From Aromatoleum toluolicum (GTDB lineage Bacteria; Pseudomonadota; Gammaproteobacteria; Burkholderiales; Rhodocyclaceae): a stretch of 64,000 bases of DNA. Below are positions 35,145-44,667 of this stretch, in pieces. The notes beneath the pieces were generated by a model. The model did not search any database. It was not told the DNA's origin and was given only the letters and a program-made list of their open reading frames with translations. Numbering within the stretch: the first letter of the stretch is position 1; each line of letters opens with the position of its first letter. A program made the position numbers and the translations under genes. The stretch is taken from positions 1 to 64,000 of the forward strand of contig NZ_WTVS01000009.1 in assembly GCF_012911005.2 (NCBI RefSeq). Reading direction: 5' to 3'.

Positions 35145-35996
35145 TTATTTGGCGAGGAAGTCCAGGACGACGCGGTCGTGCTCTTCGGGGCGCTCCCACT
35201 GGGGCCAGTGCGCCGCATCCTTGACGATATGCACGACCGAGTTCTGGATGACCTCGTGCATCGCAAACGCCGCTTCGGGGCCGGCGATCGGGTTCTTCTC
35301 CGTCCACAACAGCAGCGTCGGGGCCTTGATGCGCGCGAGGTCGTCGAGCTTGTAGAGGAAGTGCTCGCATTCGGGTGCGAACAGGCGCTCGTAGTAGCCG
35401 GTCAGCGATTCGCGCGTCGCGGCGTCCGACCACAGCTTCACGCGCAGGTCGATCAGCTCCTCGGTCACGCCACCGAGCGGCATCAGCCATTCGAGGCGCT
35501 TGCGGATCAGCTCGCGGCTCGGGTTGCGCAGCGCATTGAGCGAGGTCTCGCGCAGCGCGCTCAGATCCTCCGCCTTGTCGCTGCCGAGATTCATGCCCCA
35601 CGCGGTGTTCAGGATCAGCTTTTCGACGCGGTCGGGATGGTGGATGCCGAGGTCCATGACGATCCAGCCGCCGAGCGATTCGCCCTCGAAGCTCGCCTTC
35701 TCGATGCCCAGGTGATCCATCAGGTCGAGGATCTGGCCGGTGAACTGCTTGAGCCAGTTGCCCGACTGGAAGGCCGGCTTGGACGACATGCCGTGCCAGA
35801 TGAAGTCGGGCGCGATCACGCGGTTACGGGTGGCGAGGCGCGTCATGTTGCGCGCGTAGGTCTCGGCGTGTCCGCCGCCGCCATGGAACGCGAACAGCGC
35901 CGGGCCGGAACCGGCCTCGATGCAGCGGGTACGGTGTTTGCCCGTATCGTGGAAGCGGGTCTCGGTGCCCAGCAGGTCGATGTGGATCGTGCTCAT
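35145..35996 (-). CDS. alpha/beta hydrolase, meta-cleavage-product hydrolase-like
   Basis: A 283-residue alpha/beta hydrolase. The oxyanion region is FHGGGGHAETYARN, the nucleophile elbow FEGESLGGW, and the catalytic histidine lies in KDAAHWPQWERPEEH; the acid position is in LLLWTEKNPIAG, the WTxxNP form of a MhpC-like subgroup. The start at 35996 was chosen because the longer frame adds a low-complexity lysine-rich stretch. It diverges from the hydratase-aldolase operon and shares its promoter region, so it likely acts on a ring-cleavage product. A second hydrolase lies at 61462. Confidence 0.82.
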   Translation of the reverse strand: MSTIHIDLLGTETRFHDTGKHRTRCIEAGSGPALFAFHGGGGHAETYARNMTRLATRNRVIAPDFIWHGMSSKPAFQSGNWLKQFTGQILDLMDHLGIEKASFEGESLGGWIVMDLGIHHPDRVEKLILNTAWGMNLGSDKAEDLSALRETSLNALRNPSRELIRKRLEWLMPLGGVTEELIDLRVKLWSDAATRESLTGYYERLFAPECEHFLYKLDDLARIKAPTLLLWTEKNPIAGPEAAFAMHEVIQNSVVHIVKDAAHWPQWERPEEHDRVVLDFLAK

Positions 35997-36116
35997 AAAG
36001 CCCTCTTTGTCTCTGTCGGTTTTGTCTGCGGGACGGGGCTTCGTCGAGGCCTTGCCGCCCACTTTGCGTCGAGCCTTCGCCCGATTCGCGATTCAAGTTT
36101 CGCGTGTGTTTGCTTT

Positions 36117-36145
36117 AAAGTCAATTGACTTTTACACTAACTTCA
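36117..36145. promoter_or_regulatory. palindromic operator in the divergent meta-pathway promoter
   Basis: AAAGTCAATTGACTTT (36117-36132) is a perfect 16-base palindrome. The 29 bases from 36117 match 22 of 29 positions of a segment at 54732-54760, upstream of the ring dioxygenase operon. It lies between the hydrolase and hydratase genes, in markedly AT-rich DNA. Confidence 0.6.
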
Positions 36146-36199
36146 ACGTAAAACAACAACACAAACCAAAGACGTACCCACCACAGAGAGAGACCTCAC

Positions 36200-36982
36200 A
36201 TGCGACAGGAAGACATCGAACGACTGGGTGACGGGCTGTACGCCGCGCTGAACAAGGGCGAAGTGCTGGCTCCGCTCACCGACAGCCACCCCGACATGAG
36301 CATCGAAGACGCCTACCAGATCCAGCAGCGCATGCTCGCACGGCGGATCGAGGCCGGCAGCCGGGTCGTCGGCAAAAAGATCGGCGTGACCAGCAAGGCC
36401 GTCATGAACATGCTCGACGTGCACCAGCCCGACTTCGGCTGGCTGCTCGACAGCATGGTGTATGGCGAGGGCGAGACCATCCCGATGAGCAGCCTGATCC
36501 AGCCCAAGGCCGAAGGCGAGATCGCCTTCGTGCTGAAGCGCGACCTCAAGGGGCCGGGCATCACCGCCGCCGACGTGCTGGCCGCGACCGAAGGCGTGAT
36601 GGCCTGCTTCGAGATCGTCGACAGCCGCATCCGCGACTGGAAGATCAAGATCCAGGACACCGTCGCCGACAACGCCTCCTGCGGCGCGCTAGTCCTCGGT
36701 TCGCGTCTGGTCGATCCGCGCAGCATCGACCTCGTGACCTGCGGCATGGTGCTCGAGAAGAACGGCGAGGTCGCCGTGACCGGCGCCGGCGCAGCGACGA
36801 TGGCCTCGCCCGTCAATGCCGTCGTGTGGCTCGCGAACACCCTCGGCCGGCTCGACATCCCGCTGAAGGCCGGCGAAATCATCCTCTCCGGCGCGCTCGG
36901 GGCCATGGTCCCCGTGAAGGCCGGCGACAACCTGCGCCTGACGATCGCCGGCATCGGCGGCTGCTCGGTGCGCTTCGCGTGA
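36200..36982 (+). CDS. 2-oxopent-4-enoate (2-hydroxypentadienoate) hydratase
   Basis: A 260-residue enzyme of the MhpD/XylJ/DmpE family that adds water to 2-hydroxypenta-2,4-dienoate, giving 4-hydroxy-2-oxovalerate. Visible family segments are [23 protein letters not shown], the metal-ligand region [38 protein letters not shown] and the C-terminal [20 protein letters not shown]. Length is standard. It opens the plus-strand operon with the acetaldehyde dehydrogenase and aldolase. GAGAGAGACCTCAC precedes the ATG. Confidence 0.95.
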   Translation: MRQEDIERLGDGLYAALNKGEVLAPLTDSHPDMSIEDAYQIQQRMLARRIEAGSRVVGKKIGVTSKAVMNMLDVHQPDFGWLLDSMVYGEGETIPMSSLIQPKAEGEIAFVLKRDLKGPGITAADVLAATEGVMACFEIVDSRIRDWKIKIQDTVADNASCGALVLGSRLVDPRSIDLVTCGMVLEKNGEVAVTGAGAATMASPVNAVVWLANTLGRLDIPLKAGEIILSGALGAMVPVKAGDNLRLTIAGIGGCSVRFA

Positions 36983-37013
36983 ATCTCCCGCCCCAATAGA
37001 GAAGGAATTCATC

Positions 37014-37940
37014 ATGAAAAAAATCAGATGCGCCCTGATCGGCCCCGGCAACATCGGCACCGACCTGCTGGCGAAGCTGCTGCGCAGCCCCGTGCTCGAA
37101 CCCGTGTGGATGGTCGGCATCGATCCCGCGTCCGACGGCTTGGTCCGCGCGCGCGAACTCGGACTCAAGACCACTGCCGACGGCGTCGACGGCCTGCTGC
37201 CGCACGTCCAAGCCGACGGCATCCAGATCGCGTTCGATGCGACCAGCGCCTACGTGCATGCCGAGAACAGCCGCAAGCTCAATGAACTCGGCGTGCTGAT
37301 GATCGACCTCACGCCCGCGGCGATCGGCCCCTACTGCGTGCCGCCGGTGAACCTCAAGGCGCATCTGGGCCGCGGCGAGATGAACGTGAACATGGTCACC
37401 TGCGGCGGCCAGGCGACGATCCCGATGGTCGCGGCGGTGTCGCGCGTGCAACCGGTCGCCTACGGCGAGATCGTCGCGACCGTCTCCTCGCGCTCGGTCG
37501 GTCCCGGCACGCGCAAGAACATCGACGAATTCACGCGCACCACCGCGGCTGCGGTCGAACAAGTCGGGGGCGCGGCGAAGGGCAAGGCGATCATCATCAT
37601 CAACCCCGCCGAGCCCCCGCTCATCATGCGCGACACCGTACATTGCCTCACCGAATCCGAGCCCGACCAGGCAGCGATCACCGCCTCGATCCACGCGATG
37701 ATCGAAGAAGTGCAGAGGTACGTGCCCGGCTATCGCCTCGTGAACGGCCCAGTCTTCGACGGCAATCGGGTGTCGGTCTTCCTGGAAGTGGAAGGCCTCG
37801 GCGACTACCTGCCGAAGTACGCCGGCAACCTCGACATCATGACGGCCGCGGCCGCCCGCACTGCCGAGATGTTCGCCGAGGAAATCCTCAAGGGAGCGCT
37901 CGTACTCGCCCCCCTTACCCCCGAAACCGTCACCGCCTGA
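37014..37940 (+). CDS. acetaldehyde dehydrogenase (acylating), DmpF/MhpF type
   Basis: A 308-residue enzyme that turns acetaldehyde, NAD+ and CoA into acetyl-CoA. It has the Rossmann motif [10 protein letters not shown] at about 10-19, catalytic Cys in [14 protein letters not shown] near 132, and [18 protein letters not shown]. It forms a channelling complex with the aldolase encoded ten bases downstream. GAGAAGGAATTCATC gives a good ribosome site. Confidence 0.96.
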   Translation: MKKIRCALIGPGNIGTDLLAKLLRSPVLEPVWMVGIDPASDGLVRARELGLKTTADGVDGLLPHVQADGIQIAFDATSAYVHAENSRKLNELGVLMIDLTPAAIGPYCVPPVNLKAHLGRGEMNVNMVTCGGQATIPMVAAVSRVQPVAYGEIVATVSSRSVGPGTRKNIDEFTRTTAAAVEQVGGAAKGKAIIIINPAEPPLIMRDTVHCLTESEPDQAAITASIHAMIEEVQRYVPGYRLVNGPVFDGNRVSVFLEVEGLGDYLPKYAGNLDIMTAAAARTAEMFAEEILKGALVLAPLTPETVTA

Positions 37941-37950
37941 GGAGACCGCC

Positions 37951-38982
37951 ATGGAACTGCGCGGCAAAACGATCACCGTCCACGACATGACGCTCCGTGA
38001 CGGCATGCACCCGAAGCGCCACCTGATGACACTCGAACAGATGAAGACCATCGCCTGCGGGCTCGACGCGGCAGGGGTGCCGCTGATCGAAGTAACGCAC
38101 GGCGACGGGCTCGGCGGCAGCTCGGTCAACTACGGCTTCCCGGCCCACACCGACGAGGAATACCTCGGCGCCGTGATTCCGCTGATGCAGCGGGCGAAAG
38201 TCTCGGCGCTGCTGCTGCCGGGCATCGGCACCGTCGATCACCTGAAGCGGGCGCACGAGCTCGGCGTCTCGACGATCCGCGTCGCGACCCACTGCACCGA
38301 GGCGGACGTCTCGGAGCAGCATATCGGCATGGCCCGGAAACTGGGCATGGACACCGTCGGCTTCCTGATGATGAGCCACATGAACAGCCCCGAGGGCTTG
38401 GTGAAGCAGGCGAAGCTGATGGAAGGCTACGGCGCGAACTGCATCTACATCACCGACTCCGCGGGGCACCTGCTCCCCGACACGGTGAAGGCCCGCGTTG
38501 CCGCGGTGCGCGAGGCACTGAAACCCGAGACGGAACTTGGCTTCCACGGCCACCACAACCTCGCGATGGGGGTCGCGAACTCGATCGCGGCAATCGAAGC
38601 GGGCGCCACCCGCATCGACGCGGCCGCCGCCGGGCTGGGGGCGGGCGCGGGCAACACGCCAATGGAGGTGCTCGTCGCGGTGTGCGACCTGATGGGGATC
38701 GCGACCGGCGTCGACGTGTTCGCGATCCAGGACGTCGCCGAAGACCTCGTCGTGCCGATCATGGACTTCCCGATCCGCATCGACCGCGACGCGCTGACCC
38801 TCGGCTACGCGGGCGTCTACGGCTCCTTCCTCCTCTTCGCCAAGCGCGCGGAGAAGAAGTACGGCGTGCCGGCGCGCGAGATCCTCGTCGAAATGGGCCG
38901 CCGCGGCATGGTCGGCGGGCAGGAGGACATGATCGAGGATACGGCCATCACCCTGGCCAAGAAACTCGGGGTCGCCGCATGA
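37951..38982 (+). CDS. 4-hydroxy-2-oxovalerate aldolase, DmpG/MhpE type
   Basis: A 343-residue TIM-barrel class II aldolase yielding pyruvate and acetaldehyde. The metal and substrate site [11 protein letters not shown] is near residue 12, and the distal ligands are in [16 protein letters not shown] near 200. The C-terminal helical communication domain needed for pairing with the dehydrogenase is present ([21 protein letters not shown]). Its stop overlaps the next SDR start (ATGA). Confidence 0.96.
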   Translation: MELRGKTITVHDMTLRDGMHPKRHLMTLEQMKTIACGLDAAGVPLIEVTHGDGLGGSSVNYGFPAHTDEEYLGAVIPLMQRAKVSALLLPGIGTVDHLKRAHELGVSTIRVATHCTEADVSEQHIGMARKLGMDTVGFLMMSHMNSPEGLVKQAKLMEGYGANCIYITDSAGHLLPDTVKARVAAVREALKPETELGFHGHHNLAMGVANSIAAIEAGATRIDAAAAGLGAGAGNTPMEVLVAVCDLMGIATGVDVFAIQDVAEDLVVPIMDFPIRIDRDALTLGYAGVYGSFLLFAKRAEKKYGVPAREILVEMGRRGMVGGQEDMIEDTAITLAKKLGVAA

Positions 38983-39743
38983 GCGGGCCGGATGCCGTGA
39001 GCCTGCGCGACAAGGTCATCATCGTCACCGGCGGTGGCAGCGGCATGGGACGCGACGCCTGCCTGGCGCTCGCCCGGGCAGGCGCCCGGGTGGTGCTCGG
39101 CAACCGCCGCGAGGTGGAAGGCGAAGCGGTCGTAAAGGCCATCGCCGCCGCCGGCGGCACCGCCCTCTTTCGCGCGACCGATGTCTCCCGGCCCGCCGAC
39201 TGCGCCGCCCTGGTCGCTCTCGCCACCGACCGCTTCGGCCGTCTCGACGGCGCCTTCAACAACGCGGGCCTGCAACGGGAATTCAACGACATCGACGCCA
39301 CGCCGGACGAAGACATCTCCGACGTCATCGACATCAACCTGAAGGGCGTGCTGTACATGATGAAGTACGAGGCCGCCGCGATGCTGGCGAGCGGCGGCGG
39401 AAGCATCGTGAACAACAGTTCGATCTTCGGCCTCAAGGCGATGCCGCGGCTCGCCAATTACGTCGCGGCCAAGCACGGCATCGTCGGCGCCACCCGCGCC
39501 GCCGCCCTCGACTACGCGGACCGGGGCATCCGCGTGAACGCCGTCTGCCCGGGACCGATCAAGACGCCCAGCTACGACCGCGTCACCGGCGGCGATGACG
39601 AGATGTACTCCGGCGGCGTGCCCATGCACCGCATCGGCGCCCCCGGCGAAGTCAGCGCCGCGGTGCTGTGGCTGCTGTCGGATGCGGCGTCCTACGTGAC
39701 CGGCGCCGCCCTGCCGGTCGACGGCGGCATGGCAGCGGCCTGA
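38979..39743 (+). CDS. SDR-family NAD(P)-dependent oxidoreductase
   Basis: A 254-residue classical SDR: cofactor motif [10 protein letters not shown] near residue 17, FNNAGL near 92, catalytic serine in [16 protein letters not shown] as active-site Tyr/Lys, and VDGG at the end. It is translationally coupled to the aldolase through the ATGA overlap. Possible roles are dehydrogenation of a dihydrodiol made by the ring dioxygenase or oxidation of a side-chain alcohol; the dihydrodiol idea is attractive because no other diol dehydrogenase is seen on the island. Confidence 0.85.
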   Translation: MSGPDAVSLRDKVIIVTGGGSGMGRDACLALARAGARVVLGNRREVEGEAVVKAIAAAGGTALFRATDVSRPADCAALVALATDRFGRLDGAFNNAGLQREFNDIDATPDEDISDVIDINLKGVLYMMKYEAAAMLASGGGSIVNNSSIFGLKAMPRLANYVAAKHGIVGATRAAALDYADRGIRVNAVCPGPIKTPSYDRVTGGDDEMYSGGVPMHRIGAPGEVSAAVLWLLSDAASYVTGAALPVDGGMAAA

Positions 39744-39754
39744 GGAGAACCCGC

Positions 39755-39964
39755 ATGAAAAAACGCATCAAGATGATCTTCCCGGTCCCGATGAGCGAGG
39801 CCACGCGCCCGCTCGTCGAGTCGCAGTTGCCCCTGGGCATCCAGCGCCCGGACATCGACGTCGCCTTCGTCGGCGCCGGCAGCGCGATGACGCTCGCCGA
39901 CACCTACATGGCAGGGGCTCTCCATCCAACTTCTCACAGCGCATTGATCTACTTGAAAGGCTGA
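39755..39964 (+). pseudogene. truncated Asp/Glu (hydantoin) racemase-family gene
   Basis: The first 51 codons (MKKRIKMIFPVPMSEATR...GAGSAMTLADTYM) match the N-terminus of Asp/Glu/hydantoin racemase-type proteins; intact members have about 230 residues with two catalytic cysteines. After about 39908 the sequence switches to unrelated DNA and ends at a stop 18 codons later. GAGGAGAACCCGC gives it a good ribosome site, as expected for a former operon gene. Confidence 0.7.
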
Positions 39965-40116
39965 AGCTGTTGAACGATGCCAACCGGTTGCATGCTGTTC
40001 GGAAATTGCGAAACACTTGCGCTCACGAACCTTCAAGCTTCGTAAGGTGGGGAGAATTCGAGGAATGCTATTCCCATGCGAAGGCGGAGTTATCCCACCT
40101 TGGAATCATCGCTTAG
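39910..40116 (+). pseudogene. C-terminal fragment of a HEPN-like protein
   Basis: In a frame different from the racemase stub, this encodes SNFSQRIDLLERLKLL, ANRLHAVRKLRNTCAHEPS and WGEFEECYSHAKAELSHLG, ending in TAG at 40114-40116. RNTCAH fits the Rx4-6H RNase motif of HEPN domains, often found in defence and toxin proteins. There is no start codon or N-terminal part, so this is a translocated fragment. Confidence 0.5.
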
Positions 40117-40156
40117 CAAATCCTCGTCAAGAGGGTGCCACCTCTCACGTCCAGCG

Positions 40157-40558
40157 TTACGCTTCGGTGAGGACAGATCGGAGGCCCAAGTGCTGAACAA
40201 AGGAATCGAAGTCTCTGTCGCTGTACAGCAATTCCAGTCCACTTTCTATGCAGCGGGTCGCAATCACGGTATCGATCGTTTTCCGCACGGTCACTCCCAG
40301 CGCTCGTAGCGAACGAAAGTTCCTGGCCGCTTGAATGGCAATTTCTTGCCCTCCCAAGTCAATGACGACCAGCGAAGTCATGAGCGCCCTGGCTTGATTG
40401 AAGTCGCGCTCATTCGTGAAGCCCTGCAGCACCTCGGTCAGGATCAAGTCCCCTGTTGCAACCGGTTCTACCCCGAGCAACGAGTCCAGCTTGTCCGTCT
40501 GTGGGGTAACGGTTCCCCGGAAGTAGTCGATCCAGACACTGGAATCGACCAAAATCAC
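40157..40558 (-). CDS. vapC: type II toxin VapC (PIN-domain ribonuclease)
   Basis: A 133-residue PIN-domain RNase. The acidic metal-binding residues are visible: Asp5 in MILVDSSVWIDYF, Glu in LILTEVLQGF, Asp in TIDTVIATRC and Asp in LLYSDRDFDSF. Length and order are standard. Its start overlaps the antitoxin stop by four bases. It cleaves specific RNAs when not bound by VapB, and probably stabilises the island. Confidence 0.92.
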   Translation of the reverse strand: MILVDSSVWIDYFRGTVTPQTDKLDSLLGVEPVATGDLILTEVLQGFTNERDFNQARALMTSLVVIDLGGQEIAIQAARNFRSLRALGVTVRKTIDTVIATRCIESGLELLYSDRDFDSFVQHLGLRSVLTEA

Positions 40559-40749
40559 TTGTCCGTCCTCATCGCGTCAAGATCTCCCTGCCAGTCGAGC
40601 TTGCCGCGAAACCGGCGAATCTCTTCCTGCTGCCGAAGGCGAAGGAGCGTCCGAAGGCCAAGCTCTACCGCTTCGCGCTTGGTTTTCAAACCTGTTGCGC
40701 GAAGAGTCTCGTCCATGAGCTTGTCGTCAATGACGATGTTGGTACGCAT
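40555..40749 (-). CDS. vapB: type II antitoxin VapB
   Basis: A 64-residue antitoxin: N-terminal MRTNIVIDDKLMDETLRATGLKTKREAVELGLRTL is the DUF2191-type ribbon-helix-helix-like domain, and the C-terminal part (FRGKLDWQGDLDAMR) is the toxin-wrapping tail. It precedes vapC as usual. Confidence 0.9.
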   Translation of the reverse strand: MRTNIVIDDKLMDETLRATGLKTKREAVELGLRTLLRLRQQEEIRRFRGKLDWQGDLDAMRTDK

Positions 40750-40832
40750 GATGCGTATCCATTCGATGTCTTATACACATCGTAGTTTTTGGGGGCGGCC
40801 ATTGCAACCGCCCCTTGTTCTCGCACACAGGT

Positions 40833-41282
40833 TTAGGCGCCGACCACTGCCCGACGCCCCGCCAGCGCACACCGCTCGTCCTCCTCTTCGCTAGCACCAG
40901 ACACGCCGATCGCCCCAATGACCTGGCCGTCCACTTCGATCGGCACGCCGCCGCCGAACACGACGAGGCGCGGGCGCAGCACGATGCCGCGCTGCACCGG
41001 CTCGGAAAAGCCCGCCAGCACTTCCCCCCATTGTGCCGTCGGAAAGCGGAAGCTCGCCGCGGTGTAGGCCTTGTCCATTGCGACGTCGATCGAATGCAGC
41101 GACGCGTCGGGCATGCGCAGGAAGGCCGTCAGGACGCCGCTGCGGTCGACGACGGCGACATTCACGGCTACGCCCAGCCGTTCGGCTTCCTCGATCGCGG
41201 CCACGGCGGCCTGTTGGGCCGCGTGGCGGGTGATGGTGAGGCAGGCGAGCGCGGCTGCGGCGGGTGCGTAGTCCGCGCTCAT
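40833..41282 (-). CDS. GlcG/HbpS-family protein
   Basis: A 149-residue GlcG/HbpS (Haem_degrading, DUF336) protein: LTITRHAAQQAAVAAIEEAERLG, NVAVVDRSGVLTAFLRMPDA, DKAYTAASFRFPT, and GGGVPIEVDGQVIGAIGVSGAS. Family members bind haem or small ligands and often sit next to catabolic enzymes; activity is unresolved. The ATGA overlap with the malonyl-CoA ligase gene shows coupled translation. It is the last gene of the long minus-strand operon that begins at 54620. Confidence 0.85.
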   Translation of the reverse strand: MSADYAPAAAALACLTITRHAAQQAAVAAIEEAERLGVAVNVAVVDRSGVLTAFLRMPDASLHSIDVAMDKAYTAASFRFPTAQWGEVLAGFSEPVQRGIVLRPRLVVFGGGVPIEVDGQVIGAIGVSGASEEEDERCALAGRRAVVGA

Positions 41283-42796
41283 GCGGCGAGGTCCGAGAAC
41301 CGTTCGCGCAGCAGGTTCTTCTGGACCTTGCCCATCGCGTTGCGCGGCAGTTCGTCGAGGAAGAACACGCGCTTGGGCACCTTGAAGTTGGCCAGTTCGC
41401 CCTTGAGCGTGCCGATCACGTCGGCCTCGTGCAGCGCCGCGCCCGACTCCCTGACGATCACCGCGGCGACGGCCTCGCCGAAGTCGCGGTGCGGCAGCCC
41501 GATCACCGCGGATTCCTTGACCCCCGCGATGTCGTCGATGAAGGATTCGATCTCCTTCGGGTAGACGTTGTAGCCGCCGGTGATGATGAGGTCCTTCGAG
41601 CGTCCGACGAGGACGACGTAGCCCTGTCCGTCGATCTTGCCGAGATCGCCGGTGCGGAAGAATCCGTCGTGGGTGAATTCCTCACGCGTCTTTCCCGGCA
41701 TCCGCCAGTAGCCGGGGAAGACGTTGGGGCCGCGCACCTGCACGTGGCCGATTTCGCCGGTCGACAGGGTCCGCCCTGCGTCGTCGGCGATGCGCAGGTT
41801 CACGCCGGGCAGCGGGAAGCCCACGGTCCCCGCCCGGCGGACGGCGTCGAGGGGATTGGAGGTCAGCATCACGGTCTCGGTCATGCCGTAGCGCTCGAGG
41901 ATCGCGTGCCCGGTGCGTTCCTCGAACTCGCGGTGGGTCTCGGCGAGGAGCGGCGCCGAGCCGGAGATAAAGAGGCGCATCGCCGGGATCGTGCCGCGGT
42001 CGAATTCGGGCTGTTCGAGCAGGCGGGTGTAGAAGGTGGGCACGCCCATGAAGACGGTCGCGCGCGGCAGCAGCTTCATCGCGGTGTCGACGTCGAAGCG
42101 CGGGAGCCACAGCATCGGGCTGCCGTTGAGCAGTGCGCAGTGGCAGGCGACGAACAGGCCGTGCGCGTGGAAGATCGGCAGCGCGTGGAGCAGCACGTCG
42201 CTCCGCCGGAAGCCCCAGTAGGCGACCAGCGTGCGGGCGTTCGACGCGAGGTTGTCGTGGGTCAGCATCGCGCCCTTGGAGCGGCCGGTGGTGCCCGAGG
42301 TGTAGAGGATCGCGGCGAGGTCGTCGGCCGCGCGCGGCACGGTCGCGAAGTCTTCGGGCTGGTTGCGCGCGGCCTCGGCGAGGCTGCCGTCGCCGGCTTC
42401 GCCGAGGGTCAGCACGTGCGCGACGCCCGCTTCCGACGCGAGCGCCCGCATCGCCGCTTCGGAGGCGGGACGGCAGACCACGAGGCTGGGCTGGGCGTCG
42501 CCGAGGAAGTAGGCGAGTTCGGCACGCTGATAGGCGGTGTTGAGCGGCACGAAGACGACGCCCGCGCGCAGGCAGGCGAGGTACAGGAAAAGCGCTTCGG
42601 GGGATTTTTCGACCTGCACGACGACGCGGTCGCCGGCGCGGAGGCCGAGGCTCGTGATCACGCCGGCGAAGCGTGCGCTGGCGCGGTCGACGTCGCTGAA
42701 GCTGTAGCGGCAGGCGTCCGCGGTTTCGAGGGCGAGGGCCGCCGGGTCGGCCGGGAAGCCTCGCTTGAGGGTGAGGTATAGGTTCTCGTTCTTCAT
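41279..42796 (-). CDS. acyl-CoA ligase, malonyl-CoA synthetase (MatB)-like
   Basis: A 505-residue ANL-superfamily ligase. The P-loop is LYTSGTTGRSKGAMLTHDNL; HALPIFHAHGLF, RYGMTETVMLTSNP, TGDLGKIDGQGYVVLVGRSKD and catalytic Lys in PRNAMGKVQKNLL follow. The segment after the P-loop (SNARTLVAYWGFRRSDVLLHALPIFHAHGLFVA in outline) is that of malonyl-CoA synthetases. It would activate malonate or a close dicarboxylate with ATP and CoA. Placement beside the maleate isomerase and an alcohol dehydrogenase suggests processing of a short acid released from the aromatic substrate. Confidence 0.82.
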   Translation of the reverse strand: MKNENLYLTLKRGFPADPAALALETADACRYSFSDVDRASARFAGVITSLGLRAGDRVVVQVEKSPEALFLYLACLRAGVVFVPLNTAYQRAELAYFLGDAQPSLVVCRPASEAAMRALASEAGVAHVLTLGEAGDGSLAEAARNQPEDFATVPRAADDLAAILYTSGTTGRSKGAMLTHDNLASNARTLVAYWGFRRSDVLLHALPIFHAHGLFVACHCALLNGSPMLWLPRFDVDTAMKLLPRATVFMGVPTFYTRLLEQPEFDRGTIPAMRLFISGSAPLLAETHREFEERTGHAILERYGMTETVMLTSNPLDAVRRAGTVGFPLPGVNLRIADDAGRTLSTGEIGHVQVRGPNVFPGYWRMPGKTREEFTHDGFFRTGDLGKIDGQGYVVLVGRSKDLIITGGYNVYPKEIESFIDDIAGVKESAVIGLPHRDFGEAVAAVIVRESGAALHEADVIGTLKGELANFKVPKRVFFLDELPRNAMGKVQKNLLRERFSDLAA

Positions 42797-42819
42797 CTGT
42801 TCCTCTCCGTGGGTTCGGG

Positions 42820-43770
42820 TTACGGTGCCACTTCGAGTACGAGCTTGCCGCGCACGGCACTGCGCTGGCTGCGGCCCAGCGCTTCGGCGACCGCCTCCAG
42901 CGGCATCGCCTCAATCTGCGGCAATTGGAGCTGGCCGCGCTCGCACAGTTCTGCGAGTTGCTCGAGATGGCCGCGGTTCGCCTTCGCAACGATGCGCTCG
43001 GCTCGCACGCCGCGCTCATCGGCCCGCCGCACATCGGGCTCTCCCGTGATCGTGACGACGCGCCCGCCGCTGCGCACGCGTTCGAGGGCAGCGGACAAGG
43101 CCTCGCCGCCGATGCAGTCGAAGATCAGGTCCGGCTGTTCGCCGCCCAACGCGTCGGCATCGAACAGGGACAGATTGCCGAGGACGCGGTCGGCACCGAG
43201 CGCCGTCAGGTAGGCCTCGCTGCCGGGTCGCGAATAGGCGAGCACGCGCGCGCCCTGCAGGCGGGCGATCTGCACCGCCAGCGAGCCCACACCGCCGGCG
43301 GCACCGACGATCGCGACTGTCTCGCCCGCCTTCAGCCCGCCGGCCTCGATCAAAGCCTGACGTGCGGTCAGGAAAGGCAGCGGCAGCGAAGCTGCGGCCT
43401 TCAGCGACAGCCCGTCAGGCACGGGAACCAGCAAGTCCTCCGGCACGCAGATGTATTCCGCGTAGGTGCCACGCTCGACCGGCGTGCCGTACTGGCGGCA
43501 ATAGCCCATCACACGCCGGCCGGGTTGCAGGCGCGAGACGCCCGGGCCGACGCGGTCAACGACGCCGGAGGCATCCCAGCCGAGGGTCAGCGGAAAGCGG
43601 TGAGGGAACACCGCCTGCATGGCGCCCTGGCAGATCTTCCAGTCGACGGGATTGACGCCCGCATAGGCGATGCGCACGCGGACTTCGCCCGGTCCCGGTT
43701 CGGGCGTCGCGACCTCGCTCACGACGACTTCCGCGGCGGGACGGAAACTTTCGATGCAAACGGCTCTCAT
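42820..43770 (-). CDS. zinc-type alcohol dehydrogenase/quinone oxidoreductase-family protein
   Basis: A 316-residue MDR-superfamily member. The N-terminal GroES-like fold includes YAGVNPVDWKICQGAMQAVFP and LGWDASGVVDRVGPGV; the Rossmann motif is VAIVGAAGGVGSLAVQIAR. There are no zinc ligands of the classical ADH type, so NADPH-dependent quinone or enone reduction is likelier. The start at 43770 has GGAGAACGAGTC upstream. It is in the middle of the long operon; substrate unknown. Confidence 0.83.
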   Translation of the reverse strand: MRAVCIESFRPAAEVVVSEVATPEPGPGEVRVRIAYAGVNPVDWKICQGAMQAVFPHRFPLTLGWDASGVVDRVGPGVSRLQPGRRVMGYCRQYGTPVERGTYAEYICVPEDLLVPVPDGLSLKAAASLPLPFLTARQALIEAGGLKAGETVAIVGAAGGVGSLAVQIARLQGARVLAYSRPGSEAYLTALGADRVLGNLSLFDADALGGEQPDLIFDCIGGEALSAALERVRSGGRVVTITGEPDVRRADERGVRAERIVAKANRGHLEQLAELCERGQLQLPQIEAMPLEAVAEALGRSQRSAVRGKLVLEVAP

Positions 43771-43796
43771 GACTCGTTCTCCATTGCGTGGGCGCA

Positions 43797-44570
43797 TCAC
43801 GGCAGGCGCCCCGACAGCAGGTATCCGGCATCCGGGACGCGCTTTTCGAGCCCCAGCGTGTCGAGCATGCGGTAGGTCGTGCAGACGGCCGCCGATACGA
43901 CTGGCAGCCCGAGTTCCTTTTCGACGACCGGAATCGCCGCCAGCGAAGGCATCTGCACGCACGCGGACAGCACCACGGCTTCGGCGGTCGCCGTGTTCAG
44001 CGAGCGGGCGATGTCGACCAGCGCCATCGGGTCGCGGGCGCCCACTTCGAGGTTGTCGGGGATGCCGAGCGAGATCGAATGGACGATCGAGATGCCTTCG
44101 GATTCGAGGTAGTCGAGCACGAGGTCGGTCAACGGCTGCATGTAGGGCGTGATCACCGAGACGCGCCGCGCGCCCATGACCTTCAGGCCCTCGACCAGCG
44201 CGCCGGCGCTGCTCACCACTGGGGCCGGGTGGCCGTTGTCGCGTGTGACCTGGTGCAGCCGCGCTTCGGACGTCCGGTGGTAGCCGCGCCCCTGGCTCAT
44301 GATCGCGACGAGGCAGGCGTAGCCGAGCACGTCGACGGCGGCATCCGACAGTTCGGCGGCGCAGCGGTCGGACTCGCGGTCCATCTGCGCCAGCTCCTCG
44401 CGCGACACGTGCTTCATGCGCATGCGGCTGGAATGGAAGGTGAAACGCTCGGGGAGGATCCGTTCCCGTGCGGCGAGCATGCGCGGGATCTCGGTCTCCA
44501 TGGTCGTATTCGAGCTCGGCACGATCTGGCCGATTCGGAAATTCGTCTTTCTCATGTCGGGGGAAGCCAT
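43797..44570 (-). CDS. maleate isomerase/Asp-Glu racemase-family protein
   Basis: A 257-residue cofactor-free enzyme. FRIGQIVPSSNTTMETEIP at the N-terminus and the two cysteine contexts (LGYACLVAIMSQG and VVLSACVQMPSLAAI) are those of maleate cis-trans isomerases, which share the fold of Asp/Glu racemases and arylmalonate decarboxylases. An alternative start at 44555 (MRKTNF) is equally possible. With the downstream ligase, maleate-to-fumarate isomerisation or work on a substituted malonate are both consistent. Confidence 0.8.
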   Translation of the reverse strand: MASPDMRKTNFRIGQIVPSSNTTMETEIPRMLAARERILPERFTFHSSRMRMKHVSREELAQMDRESDRCAAELSDAAVDVLGYACLVAIMSQGRGYHRTSEARLHQVTRDNGHPAPVVSSAGALVEGLKVMGARRVSVITPYMQPLTDLVLDYLESEGISIVHSISLGIPDNLEVGARDPMALVDIARSLNTATAEAVVLSACVQMPSLAAIPVVEKELGLPVVSAAVCTTYRMLDTLGLEKRVPDAGYLLSGRLP

Positions 44571-44667
44571 GGTTTGGGCGGCGCCCCGCCATGCGGGGAG
44601 CGCCCGGTTATTGTTCGCCGGCCGCCCCGGGGCGTCGCCCGGGACGGCCGGAATCGACGGAGACCGC

